This document shows, piece by piece, positions 52,613 to 60,908 of a stretch of DNA of 64,000 bases. The translations under genes and the position numbers were made by a program. The DNA lies in the NCBI RefSeq assembly GCF_900155965.1, contig NZ_FTMG01000004.1, positions 62,001 through 126,000 of the forward strand, in the 5' to 3' direction. The DNA comes from Mucilaginibacter lappiensis. Lineage in GTDB: Bacteria; Bacteroidota; Bacteroidia; Sphingobacteriales; Sphingobacteriaceae. Every line of letters starts with the position of its first letter. The first letter of the stretch is position 1. The notes below the pieces were generated by a model. It searched no databases and was not told where the DNA came from. It saw nothing but the letters and a program-made list of their open reading frames with translations.

Positions 52613-52903
52613 TTAACCTCCTATAATTACTGTTGGACATCCTATTATAATTGAACCACCATGCGCCGTTGGGTCGCCCATACGAGCCGCTGGTTTACCC
52701 CCTATCAATACTGTCGCAGAGCCATTTGCTATTACATCTGGCGGACCTGCACAGGTGCACATATCACCTACACATGCCGCCGGTAACCCGCCTATTAATA
52801 CGGTAGGGCTTCCAGGTGGCAGTATCGGCCCCCCCACATGAGGCACTGGCCCTGTAAACATAGGGCAAACGTGCATATCTGAAATTCTTGCTGCGAGTGG
52901 CAT
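52613..52903 (-). CDS. PAAR-domain spike-tip protein (Afp10-like)
   Basis: The 96-residue protein is almost entirely a PAAR domain with MPLAARISDMHVCPMFTG, GPILPPGSPTVLIGGLPAAC and VGDMCTCAGPPDVIANGSAT, plus a second IGGKPAARMGDPTAHGG repeat. The Cys and His residues that bind metal at the tip are present (CTC, H near AHGG). It caps the VgrG-like spike. It is separated from the spike gene by a 112-bp gap that holds a palindromic repeat. Confidence 0.93.
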   Translation of the reverse strand: MPLAARISDMHVCPMFTGPVPHVGGPILPPGSPTVLIGGLPAACVGDMCTCAGPPDVIANGSATVLIGGKPAARMGDPTAHGGSIIIGCPTVIIGG

Positions 52904-52935
52904 AACTTGTTTATTGGTTTATTGACTTCATCCAA

Positions 52936-52998
52936 CCCTCTCCAAAGGAGAGGGCTTTAAATATCTTTTTAAAGTCTCCCCTATCGGGGGAGATTTAG
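52936..52998. repeat. Tandem palindromic repeat inside the eCIS operon
   Basis: Two hairpins follow one another: ccctctccaaaggagaggg (52936-52954) and tctcccctatcgggggaga (52975-52993). They lie between the spike gene (ending 53016) and the PAAR gene (starting 52903) on the minus strand. The first shares its core with the element inside the ABC gene at 26458-26474. It could attenuate or stabilise the operon transcript. Confidence 0.75.
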
Positions 52999-53015
52999 AG
53001 GGGGTTCACCCCTAA

Positions 53016-54812
53016 CTAATTAATCATAACTATACCGCCTTTTATGGTGGCAGTACCAGAACCTTCCACCTTTACAGATGGAGCCGATATGGCAGCACTA
53101 CCGCTGTCAGCTTTTATAGATGAACCACCAGCGCTTACCGAAAAACTCGAAGACGGACTAAGCGAAATGTTTACAGCTTCGATGGTAAGATCACCGGTTG
53201 CTTTAAGCTTAATATCAGCTCCACTTTGAAGGCTTATGGCCGATGAATCCATAGTTACCTTGTTGTTATTCTCATCCTCCAACTGTATATAGCCTTCCTT
53301 CTCACTGATGGTTACCTTTTTACCAGCCGGTGTTTCAATTTTTAACGACTTTTCATCATCGTTAAAGATCATTTTCATGCCACTGCGGGAGGTATATCCT
53401 TTTTCATCGTTTTTATTAGCCGCTTTTAATGGAGCAGGTTTAGTACTACTGTTCAGCATACCTAATACTACCGGGTGCCTGGGGTCGTTATTTAAAAAAC
53501 CAACAACTACCTCATCGCCAATTTCCGGACGGAAAAAAGTCCCCCGGTTATTACCAGCATCCAAACAGGCTATACGTGTCCATATACCATCTTCAGCCGG
53601 ATCAATGATGGGTAACCTTACACGGATCCGGTCTTGCGTATCCGGATCATTTTCCAGATCGGTCACAATCCCTATCTGTAAGCCTTGTATGGCGGGTAGC
53701 ATATCTACGGCCGGTGCAGAATTTACATCCGGTTGGCGGGTAAATAGCTCATTTGATAAACCAAATTGTACATCAGTAGTCCAACTTCCATTTACTATTT
53801 CATGACGCACACCCGATACAAATACTTTCCCATTAAAGCGATCACCCACGCCACCTATATTGATTAAATCGCCAGGATTTAACTGACCACCATATCCACG
53901 AAACCGAACCCGCCCACGGCAGCGCGACATGCGCGCTTTTTGAAGACGTCCATCAGCCAAACTCTGTAATTCATCACTTGTAAGATCTTCACCAGAGTAC
54001 AAATCATACTCTGATACACTTAACACCGCCCCCAGATCGCTGCTTGAAATATTACCATTCTCTTCAAAACCAGGTTCGGCAGCACTTGCGGTGGCTATTT
54101 CCTGGGTAGTATAATCCCATGTTTTGGCGGTAAGGCTTTGATATTGATTACGCGCATCCAGGTCGGCATCAAACTCCAGCATAGTAGCCCCAAATAAAGC
54201 GTCAAGTACGGTTGTGGAGCTGAAGTCAGGTTTCTTTGCGGTTATTTTACCGTTATCAACTATACAAAGCTTTCCGTTAGCTTCCATGCGTGATACCATA
54301 AAATCCCAGTCGGTACTGTCATACTGAACAATGGCTTTTAGTGTAGTGCTGGTATCTTCTATGTCAGTACTTAATCCGTAATTACCTATGATCCCCGTAA
54401 TAGCGTCACTGTCTTTAGTATCATAAAAATATTTATTCTTACGAGCTACAGTCATTTTTATAGCTTTATCACGACAATCCAGGATCAACATGGGCGAGCC
54501 GTTCCCTCTTATTTTTAAGCTATGTTTTAAAATAATGCCGTTAAAAAGAGTTGCTTCGTCTGCATGATAACCAACGGCTATTTCAATTTCTGCGCCCGGA
54601 ACTAACGTAGGTTGGTTACTTAGTGCAAAATCCTGTGCTGATGCATCTCCATCGTATATCAACAGTTTAGCTACCGGGATACGGTTGATCTCTTTGCTAA
54701 AATTCATGGAAGCCACCTGATAGGATGCGCCTAATACTGTCCCGTTTACCTTGATAGTGAAGGTAACCAGATCGGTATTTTGTGTTCCTGGTAATGTTTG
54801 GCTTAGTGACAT
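53016..54812 (-). CDS. VgrG-like spike protein (Afp8-like)
   Basis: The 598-residue protein has a gp27-like N-terminal part (with VNGTVLGASYQVASMNFSKE), then a gp5-like OB-fold (about 370-455: GIVTDLENDPDTQDRIRVRL and TFFRPEIGDEVVVGFLNN). The C-terminal beta-helix is made of short repeats (ISLQSGADIKLKATGDLTIE onward). It would trimerise to form the central spike that pierces the target membrane, with the PAAR protein at its tip. No extra effector domain is fused to the C-terminus. The gene follows the LysM protein by 3 bp. Confidence 0.93.
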   Translation of the reverse strand: MSLSQTLPGTQNTDLVTFTIKVNGTVLGASYQVASMNFSKEINRIPVAKLLIYDGDASAQDFALSNQPTLVPGAEIEIAVGYHADEATLFNGIILKHSLKIRGNGSPMLILDCRDKAIKMTVARKNKYFYDTKDSDAITGIIGNYGLSTDIEDTSTTLKAIVQYDSTDWDFMVSRMEANGKLCIVDNGKITAKKPDFSSTTVLDALFGATMLEFDADLDARNQYQSLTAKTWDYTTQEIATASAAEPGFEENGNISSSDLGAVLSVSEYDLYSGEDLTSDELQSLADGRLQKARMSRCRGRVRFRGYGGQLNPGDLINIGGVGDRFNGKVFVSGVRHEIVNGSWTTDVQFGLSNELFTRQPDVNSAPAVDMLPAIQGLQIGIVTDLENDPDTQDRIRVRLPIIDPAEDGIWTRIACLDAGNNRGTFFRPEIGDEVVVGFLNNDPRHPVVLGMLNSSTKPAPLKAANKNDEKGYTSRSGMKMIFNDDEKSLKIETPAGKKVTISEKEGYIQLEDENNNKVTMDSSAISLQSGADIKLKATGDLTIEAVNISLSPSSSFSVSAGGSSIKADSGSAAISAPSVKVEGSGTATIKGGIVMIN

Positions 54813-54815
54813 GGC

Positions 54816-55535
54816 TTATTTTGCAATTGGTGGAAAAATGATCTTGGTTCCGGCTGTTAATTTTTTAAAATCGGTTAGTCCGTTGTATTGTGCTACCTGG
54901 TAGTAAAACTTACTGTCTCCATACTCTTTATAGCACATTAAAGGAAGTGTATCACCCTTAATCACCGTTCGAATATGTGTCAGATCCGGAGACTGTCGAT
55001 TTTCAATGGCTGCCAGTTTGGTTTCGTCAATTACTCCCTGAAAAGTACAATCAGCTTCTGCTCTTAATGGTGTTCCATCTGGATTGAACAGTTTAAAAGT
55101 TAAGGTCATGCGGGTCATCTGACAATTGTAAAGCAGTGGTCCCCATTGCAGTTGAACATAGCGTGGCTGGTGTGTGGTACCGTCGTAGTCATAAACCACG
55201 CTTTTAAACTTTTCAAAGTCCTGAACCACATCCGGTTTATCTGCCGGCAATCCCTGTACAGCTAAGCCTGATAACAATCCGCCACCTCCCCTTTTTATCA
55301 CGCCCGTACCATCAAACAAGAACTTGAAGGTGAGCGATTGTGCTGATCTTTTACTAAAAGAAGTAATACTTTCACTGGAGCCCTGGGCACTTTTTTGATT
55401 TACCTCGGTTCCATAAGTCAATGCATATGATTCTGGATTGATCAATACATCGTAATCCAATCCGTCGGCTTTCGTGTTAAAACTGATATCCGTATAGGCA
55501 ACCAGCTTCATCTTTTTTAATTCACCCAGGCTCAT
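54816..55535 (-). CDS. LysM-domain tube/baseplate adaptor protein (Afp7-like)
   Basis: The 239-residue protein has an N-terminal CIS tube-like domain, with YTDISFNTKADGLDYDVLIN, SITSFSKRSAQSLTFKFLFD and LQWGPLLYNCQMTRMTLTF. A C-terminal LysM-like domain follows (about 185-235, KGDTLPLMCYKEYGDSKFYY). This pairing is the hallmark of Afp7/Pvc7, which links tube, spike and baseplate. The start codon overlaps the stop of the DUF5908 gene by 1 bp (TAATG). The LysM part is used for protein contact in the particle rather than wall binding. Confidence 0.9.
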   Translation of the reverse strand: MSLGELKKMKLVAYTDISFNTKADGLDYDVLINPESYALTYGTEVNQKSAQGSSESITSFSKRSAQSLTFKFLFDGTGVIKRGGGGLLSGLAVQGLPADKPDVVQDFEKFKSVVYDYDGTTHQPRYVQLQWGPLLYNCQMTRMTLTFKLFNPDGTPLRAEADCTFQGVIDETKLAAIENRQSPDLTHIRTVIKGDTLPLMCYKEYGDSKFYYQVAQYNGLTDFKKLTAGTKIIFPPIAK

Positions 55536-55702
55536 TAGCGGTCTGTTTTTTCTTTTAAAATTTCCAATACCTGTTCAACACATTTGGCAATAATATCTTC
55601 CCCACCAGTAGCAGCAGGTGATGACGACGGTGTACTAGCACCTGTATTCCCACCTTCGGTTATTATTGTGGTAATTTGCAATTCACGTATTTCAACTGGC
55701 AT
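55535..55702 (-). CDS. DUF5908 family small eCIS protein (Afp6/Pvc6-like), 55 residues
   Basis: Read directly from the minus strand, the protein starts MPVEIRELQITTIITEGG, has a Gly/Ser/Thr/Pro spacer, and ends in a short helix (CVEQVLEILKEKTDR). The VEIREL start and length of about 55 residues match DUF5908 proteins, present as the Afp6/Pvc6 slot between the tube and LysM genes. Its TAATG junction with the LysM gene means coupled translation. It is below common ORF length limits and easily missed. Its function in the particle is unsettled. Confidence 0.85.
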   Translation of the reverse strand: MPVEIRELQITTIITEGGNTGASTPSSSPAATGGEDIIAKCVEQVLEILKEKTDR

Positions 55703-55738
55703 TGGTTTACTATTAAATGGTTTGTTAAAACATATTGA

Positions 55739-56263
55739 TCATCCTACAGAAATACTTGCACTTGCACTGGCTCCTCCAAATAGATCGGCCACGGCCCCTA
55801 CTGCAGCGCCAACCGCTGCTGATAGATTGAGTGTCTTATAATATTCATAACGAAGTGTCATCGATTCAATAACTATCGAGTTTGTTTCTGCATTAAATGA
55901 AGAAAGACTGTATTTGATTGGTATGGCATTAGTAATGTACCATGACGATACCGGTAAATGATCTTCGTTTAAAAGCGATATCAGCATATTGGTAGGCTGA
56001 TAATTGAAATTCTCGATAGAATCAAGACACCACGCCGTTACACCTGATACCAGTGTCATCCCCCGTTTTAAAACAAGGTCTGAATACGTGTTACGCCCGG
56101 GTAACCGGTGAACAAAGCGGTTCTCGCCACCTTCCTTATAAGTATCCAGACCCACGTCGACAGTTAAACCTGTTACCTCCTGAAAACGGAAGTCATTGGG
56201 CACCTGTGGAAATATTTCAAATACTACCAGGAAATGGAAGCCGGTAAAAGGATAATCAAACAT
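55739..56263 (-). CDS. Second tube protein (Afp5-like tube initiator)
   Basis: The 174-residue protein belongs to the phage-tail/CIS tube family: GFHFLVVFEIFPQVPNDFRF, EVTGLTVDVG, RLPGRNTYSDLVLKRGMTLV, SGVTAWCLD and NAIPIKYSLSSFNAETN. It is longer than the first tube protein and has a Gly/Ala-rich tail (AAVGAAVGAVADLFGGASAS) that is not needed for the fold. In Afp and PVC the second tube protein starts the tube on the baseplate. It is 2 bp after the first tube gene. Confidence 0.88.
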   Translation of the reverse strand: MFDYPFTGFHFLVVFEIFPQVPNDFRFQEVTGLTVDVGLDTYKEGGENRFVHRLPGRNTYSDLVLKRGMTLVSGVTAWCLDSIENFNYQPTNMLISLLNEDHLPVSSWYITNAIPIKYSLSSFNAETNSIVIESMTLRYEYYKTLNLSAAVGAAVGAVADLFGGASASASISVG

Positions 56264-56265
56264 GG

Positions 56266-56697
56266 CTATTCGTTTTGCATTGTTAGGCCTTCGTGTGCCA
56301 GTTCAAGTGTTTCAATAGCAACCTCATTACCATCGGCTTTTAAGTCGGTGGATGTAACTTTGGTTGGCCAGGCATTTTTTACTTTCCATACCACTACAGG
56401 TGCCAATGTTTCATCAAGCAAACTAATGGTGATATCGCGGCGCTCAACAGTATTCATATTGATAGAGTTATGCCAGTTATAAAACTCATTGTCTGATTTA
56501 AACACGCCACGTTTAAGTGTTATATTGCTGAATTTGCGTTGTCCCGGCATCTTTATTTTATGATACTCCGGGCTTGCGCCGTCGCGGTATTCAATTATAT
56601 CGTTTGTTATATCAAGTCCGCTTACGTCAGTGAAGCCGATGCGTGTGCCGCCCCAGTCAACACTAAAATGGAATTTCGGAAGTGGGTAATTAGCCAT
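56266..56697 (-). CDS. Inner tube protein (Afp1-like, Hcp-related)
   Basis: The 143-residue protein is a compact member of the phage-tail/CIS tube family: PKFHFSVDWGGTRIGFTDVS, YHKIKMPGQRKFSNITLKRG, DNEFYNWHNSINM and VKNAWPTKVTSTDLKADGNE, with EVAIETLELAHEG at the end. Stacked hexamers form the tube that is driven out by sheath contraction and holds cargo in the lumen. It is preceded by the sheath gene (51-bp gap) and followed by the second tube gene. Confidence 0.93.
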   Translation of the reverse strand: MANYPLPKFHFSVDWGGTRIGFTDVSGLDITNDIIEYRDGASPEYHKIKMPGQRKFSNITLKRGVFKSDNEFYNWHNSINMNTVERRDITISLLDETLAPVVVWKVKNAWPTKVTSTDLKADGNEVAIETLELAHEGLTMQNE

Positions 56698-56748
56698 AAT
56701 ATTTAAGTTTTAGATTGATTGATAATTAATTTTTAATAAACGTTACGA

Positions 56749-58761
56749 TTAAGCTTGTTGCTGGATCTGAGAGAAACGCAGGATGATAAATTCAGCAGGG
56801 CGTACCGGAGCCATACCTATTTCAATGATCATTTTTCCATTCAGGATATCATCAAACGTCATAGTTTGCCCCAGACCTACTTTTACATAAAAAGCTTGCT
56901 CGGGTTTCGGTCCTGCCAAAGCCCCCTGACGCCATAGATTAGTAAGGTAGTTTTCGATCATGGCACGTACCCGTACCCAGGTATTACCATCATTGGGTTC
57001 AAATACAAATTGCATAGCTGCTTTTTTAACAGATTCTTCAACCATGATGTAAAAGCGGCGCACAGATATGTATCTGAAATCGTTGCTGTTACCATCCAGT
57101 GTTCGTGCCCCCCAAACCAGGATACCTTTACCGGTAAAAGCACGTACGGCATTAACTGATTTACCAGAGTCTGTATCAATATTCAGGTCTTCCTGAGTAT
57201 TATCGTCGATGTTTACCAATGGTTCTACTATAGTATTAACACTTACATTGGCAGGTGCTTTCCAAACGCCTCTTGTACCATCAACCGATGCGTAAATACC
57301 AGCCAGGGCGCCACTTGGAGGTACTACAATGCCTTGATTTGCAATAGCTACTGTAATGTTGCTGTATATGGAACTTGAATCATTCAATTGAATTTCGAGA
57401 TTTTGCAAACGAAGGTTCACTTCATTGATGAATGCCATCACAGAATTCACAACACCTGAATACAAATTATTAACCCTTGATCTAATGTATTTTACTGCAG
57501 TGGCAGCGTCGGCAGGTGCTGGTGTGCCGTATATGGTTGGATCTGCCACTACACCTGCTGCATTTGGGAATGCCGGTGTGAAATTCGCTGCGATTGCTGC
57601 TCCTACCGCCCCACCCGGAAAACTTTCATCCAAAAGGAGAAGTTCACGAATCAGTTGATCCATTGGTGAAATATCAGTTGCGTCGGCCCCTGCTCTGATG
57701 TAGCTGCTGTGAATATCTTTTGTTGTGCGGCCACCGTAGATGTGACTTGGGTCAGAATCAGTCAATGTGCTGTTTAAAGCTACAAAACCTAATATCATAT
57801 CCTTGATATAAGATAATCGTAAGGTCATTTCAGGCTTATCGCTGGTTGAAGGTATCAATCCGTAAGCATCAGTTATTGCCCCGGTGTAAGGTGCCACATT
57901 GAACGGAGCTCCAAAACCAGGAGTATTAACAAAAGTGTTGATATGCGTATTCAGGTCAGTTACTGCTCTGTCAATTTGTGTTACAAAAACATTATTAGTT
58001 ACAATATCTTTTGTAGGCACATTGGTACCGGCTGGTTTTTGTACCTGGATATTTCGATAAGAAAAAGAGTATGACAAACTTGAACGTAACCACGGGTAAT
58101 AAGCGGCGCCATAATTCAGGTTGGCCGAACCTATACCGTTTCTGAAAACGGTGATGACATCTGCATTGTCATAAGATCTTTCCTGATCGCCATTAAGTAT
58201 ATCCAGTATCGTAAACCTGTCCTGCAGATCGGCACATGCTTTTAACGATGTTGTAGCCAGATTATTAAAATCATTGACACCAAACAAAATAGCGTCAGGA
58301 ATAACTATCAGCGTTGGCTCATCCTCTTTACGCAAAACTTCAAAAGCTCTGATCTTGCCGGCGTCAATAAAGTCAGTTATAAGAACGGAGCCGTCATTTT
58401 TGTAAGTGCCTACAGAAATAATATAGCAGTTAATTCCGCCATTACTGTAAAACATTCTTACCGCGTTATACAACTGGTATCGTGGCGATATACTTACCGT
58501 ATCTACGCTATTATCTGCATTAAGCGCAACATTAGCGGTTAGATTAGGAAAGTCGGCCCCAAAATACTGTACATATTGAACAAGCGAAGAGATACGTATG
58601 GCCTGATTAACCACACTCTTTCCATTTCTTGTTGCAACTTGCGAGTATCCGATAAATATCGGAACCGCAGTGGCCACCTGAGCGATAGATGGCGGAAAGG
58701 ATGGAATTTCATTCACATAAACCCCTGGAGTTTTAATTGTGCTTTCGTTTATTTGTGACAT
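56749..58761 (-). CDS. Contractile tail sheath protein (Afp2/3/4-like)
   Basis: The 670-residue protein has the sheath family N-terminus TIKTPGVYVNEIPSFPPSIA and AVPIFIGYS. A long variable surface domain occupies the middle. The conserved C-terminal part has KGILVWGARTLDGNSNDFRY, SVRRFYIMVEESVKKAAMQF and VFEPNDGNTWVRVRAMIENY, ending in PAEFIILRFSQI. These C-terminal strands interlock neighbouring subunits. Only one sheath gene is present, unlike the three of Afp/PVC, so this system resembles the simpler, single-sheath Bacteroidota eCIS. Confidence 0.94.
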   Translation of the reverse strand: MSQINESTIKTPGVYVNEIPSFPPSIAQVATAVPIFIGYSQVATRNGKSVVNQAIRISSLVQYVQYFGADFPNLTANVALNADNSVDTVSISPRYQLYNAVRMFYSNGGINCYIISVGTYKNDGSVLITDFIDAGKIRAFEVLRKEDEPTLIVIPDAILFGVNDFNNLATTSLKACADLQDRFTILDILNGDQERSYDNADVITVFRNGIGSANLNYGAAYYPWLRSSLSYSFSYRNIQVQKPAGTNVPTKDIVTNNVFVTQIDRAVTDLNTHINTFVNTPGFGAPFNVAPYTGAITDAYGLIPSTSDKPEMTLRLSYIKDMILGFVALNSTLTDSDPSHIYGGRTTKDIHSSYIRAGADATDISPMDQLIRELLLLDESFPGGAVGAAIAANFTPAFPNAAGVVADPTIYGTPAPADAATAVKYIRSRVNNLYSGVVNSVMAFINEVNLRLQNLEIQLNDSSSIYSNITVAIANQGIVVPPSGALAGIYASVDGTRGVWKAPANVSVNTIVEPLVNIDDNTQEDLNIDTDSGKSVNAVRAFTGKGILVWGARTLDGNSNDFRYISVRRFYIMVEESVKKAAMQFVFEPNDGNTWVRVRAMIENYLTNLWRQGALAGPKPEQAFYVKVGLGQTMTFDDILNGKMIIEIGMAPVRPAEFIILRFSQIQQQA

Positions 58762-58773
58762 ATTTATCGGTTT

Positions 58774-59946
58774 TTAAAAGTTTAAAAAAATCTCTGAACA
58801 TGGATAAGTATCGGTGCCCTTTGTAATTGTGACGAGCCTCTGAGGATCTGCACAAGCAATTGGAGAATAATCATGATTATTTAATGTTAATTTTAAATTC
58901 AATGCCTTATTGCTTAGGGGAATTGGTGTAAGTGAGGTTATTACACTTGCGGGATTAGCAAAGTGATATAAATTTGCGGTGTCATTAATATTTCCGGGTT
59001 GGTTACTTGCCAGAATATATTTCCAAATAGTTGCCCGACTTAAAAAGCAAATGTTATAATGAGGGGCTGGATTGAGAAGGGCGCCACTATCATCAAGTAT
59101 GGCAGATGAAGCTGGTGCTGTATCATTAAAAATGTCAATTACGGCAAAGGTTTTACCATCAGTAAGTTCGTCATTAATGTAGATCCATTGTTGGGCTCCG
59201 TTAATTGTCAATGAGTATTTTCCTGGCTGTAAAAAACTCAGGTCAAGCGTAAATGAGGAAGCCGGGTTTGCAAAAGCTATCGTTTTTGAAAGTACAGATT
59301 GGGTATAAGCAGTTGTAATGCTATCATAACCTAATACAGATAGGTTGACCGATGGTTGTGGAGACCCTAATTGATATAATGATATGGAAGGCATCCATTG
59401 TAAAGCATCATTTTCCGAAAGATACTGATTGCTATCAACGGCCATCCAATGATCGGTATTTGTAAGATCAAAACTATTGCCGGGTTTACTGCTGCTAATA
59501 GCCCGGTATGTAGTGCCAGTACCATTTAATGCTAAATCACCTGGGGCATAGGTATTGGCGGCATTATAAGCCGATATTTTGCTGGATAGAAAAGTTTTTC
59601 CACTATTTATATTATTATTTCTATTGGTGAAATAGTAAATTTTGCCGGGCGCCGTTGATGATAAATTGGTATAGTTAAAAAATACAGGATTATTAAGTTG
59701 CATAAAGAAGGTAAACTGGGTACCTTCTTCAATCGCTATAAATGGTTTTGGTGGGTTTACTTTGCCATCACAGTTTGCTCCGGCAATTAGTTGGTTATAA
59801 TACTGCCTGGTTATTATTTGATGGCCACTTAAAGTTTTTACGGTTTGGTTCGAAGCCGAAATATTAAAGTCGGGACATAGTTGATCCTTATAGTAACTAT
59901 GCAATAGTTCAACCGTGAACAGGTTTCCAAAATTGATATCTATCAT
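58774..59946 (-). CDS. eCIS protein of unknown function with CBM5/12-like module, between terminator and sheath
   Basis: The 390-residue protein overlaps the terminator gene by 4 bp (ATGA) and is 12 bp before the sheath. Residues about 126-170 (AYNAANTYAPGDLALNGTG, TYRAI, and DHWMAVD) follow the spacing of CBM5/12-type carbohydrate-binding modules: Y..G..Y..GD.....G..Y.A.........W. The N-terminal segment and C-terminal beta-rich part are not recognised. A cap-adaptor or surface-decoration role is a guess from gene order; binding of sugar needs testing. No signal peptide is seen. Confidence 0.6.
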   Translation of the reverse strand: MIDINFGNLFTVELLHSYYKDQLCPDFNISASNQTVKTLSGHQIITRQYYNQLIAGANCDGKVNPPKPFIAIEEGTQFTFFMQLNNPVFFNYTNLSSTAPGKIYYFTNRNNNINSGKTFLSSKISAYNAANTYAPGDLALNGTGTTYRAISSSKPGNSFDLTNTDHWMAVDSNQYLSENDALQWMPSISLYQLGSPQPSVNLSVLGYDSITTAYTQSVLSKTIAFANPASSFTLDLSFLQPGKYSLTINGAQQWIYINDELTDGKTFAVIDIFNDTAPASSAILDDSGALLNPAPHYNICFLSRATIWKYILASNQPGNINDTANLYHFANPASVITSLTPIPLSNKALNLKLTLNNHDYSPIACADPQRLVTITKGTDTYPCSEIFLNF

Positions 59947-60539
59947 AACGTTTGCAGCGTTTTGTCGTTAACAATAATTTCGTGTAACAGTGGAGCATTG
60001 CCCTGTGCAAATTCTTCACTTATACTGATCATCCGCATTTTATACATTACAGATGGCAGGTATTTTGAACCCAGTATACCCCATAAATTGTTCATATCTT
60101 GGAACGATAATGTATTGAGATCCATGATCAGTTTTTCGACTCCGGCAGGTAAATCGGGTGAGCCGAGAGGTGTAAATACATTTTGGTATTGGAAAAACTG
60201 GATGATGTAAGAAAGCCGCTTTAATGACTCTGTATAAGATGACAGGTTAACTGCGAACAGTACATAAAGGTTAAGGTATATTTTAGGATTCTTGTAGGTG
60301 GTTTCACTTCCCTGCCGAATATAATTTTCGGGTGATTTACTAATCCTGTCCTCTTCAATATTTACCAGTGTGATGAACGCATTCGAAGGGCTGTTTGTTC
60401 CGTTAGATCCAGAGGTATCACTATCATTCCAGGCAATATTGGCTACCTGAATGAAAGAGTTACTATTGGCGGGATCCAATTTTAACCTAAGGTAGCTATC
60501 CAATTGCGTGTTCAAGAATGTTAAAACCTGATCTATCAT
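59943..60539 (-). CDS. DUF4255 tube/sheath terminator (Afp16-like)
   Basis: The 198-residue protein matches the DUF4255 pattern: MIDQVLTFLNTQLDSYLRLK, NAFITLVNIEEDRISKSPEN, NPKIYLNLYVLFAVNLSSYT, ESLKRLSYIIQFFQYQNVF and a MKMRMISISEE-like end. Afp16 caps the distal end of the tube and sheath. As first gene of the operon it sets its promoter side; the two 13-bp sites at 60663-60707 lie upstream. In Afp the gene is last rather than first, so gene order differs. Confidence 0.9.
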   Translation of the reverse strand: MIDQVLTFLNTQLDSYLRLKLDPANSNSFIQVANIAWNDSDTSGSNGTNSPSNAFITLVNIEEDRISKSPENYIRQGSETTYKNPKIYLNLYVLFAVNLSSYTESLKRLSYIIQFFQYQNVFTPLGSPDLPAGVEKLIMDLNTLSFQDMNNLWGILGSKYLPSVMYKMRMISISEEFAQGNAPLLHEIIVNDKTLQTL

Positions 60540-60662
60540 GGCGTTATAAGGTTTGTCGGTTAAAAGTTCTGTTTTATAAAAAGGATGTATAAAACAGCAG
60601 GTTAATAATTTCAGGGAGAATTATTATGATATAAAGCTAGGTGCTTAATTATTAATTAACGC

Positions 60663-60707
60663 GCGTACTTTTACGAAAAATACCTTAAATGACTGCGTAG
60701 TTTTACG
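60663..60707 (-). promoter_or_regulatory. Pair of 13-bp direct sites upstream of the eCIS operon
   Basis: The words gcgtacttttacg (60663-60675) and gcgtagttttacg (60695-60707) differ at one base and are spaced 32 bp start to start, about three helical turns. They begin 124 bp upstream of the first eCIS gene (start at 60539). The rest of the 369-bp gap up to the SusD terminator shows no gene. They may be an operator for a dimeric regulator; no matching regulator was identified. Confidence 0.45.
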
Positions 60708-60830
60708 CGACTTTATTGTGTCGCTATGACAACTATTTATTCTGTTATTGAGGTAGTTAGCTAATATTTACATCCGTTGTGAAGGCATGAAAAAACTAGT
60801 TCACTTGGCATTATAAAAAATGATTGATAA

Positions 60831-60860
60831 CAAAAAAGTCGGAAGATTTAATCTTCCGAC
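60831..60860 (-). terminator. Intrinsic terminator downstream of SusD
   Basis: The stem-loop gtcggaagat-tta-atcttccgac (60838-60860) is followed on the minus strand by a run of six T residues (60832-60837). It lies 49 bp after the SusD stop and separates the SusCD transcript from the eCIS operon. Confidence 0.88.
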
Positions 60861-60908
60861 CATTCGTGGCTGTAGGCCCCCTTTTTTGTTATCAGGTAAA
60901 GAGTATAA

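Noticed and set aside
33092-60539. Type VI secretion system
   Set aside because: VgrG, PAAR, gp25 and tube proteins are shared with T6SS, but no TssJ/L/M membrane complex or ClpV is seen. The Afp7-like LysM protein, DUF4255, DUF5908, DUF4157 and Afp15-type ATPase mark it as eCIS.
33092-60539. Contractile-tailed prophage
   Set aside because: No capsid, portal, terminase, integrase or replication genes are present; only tail-like parts with eCIS-specific ATPase and DUF4157 genes.
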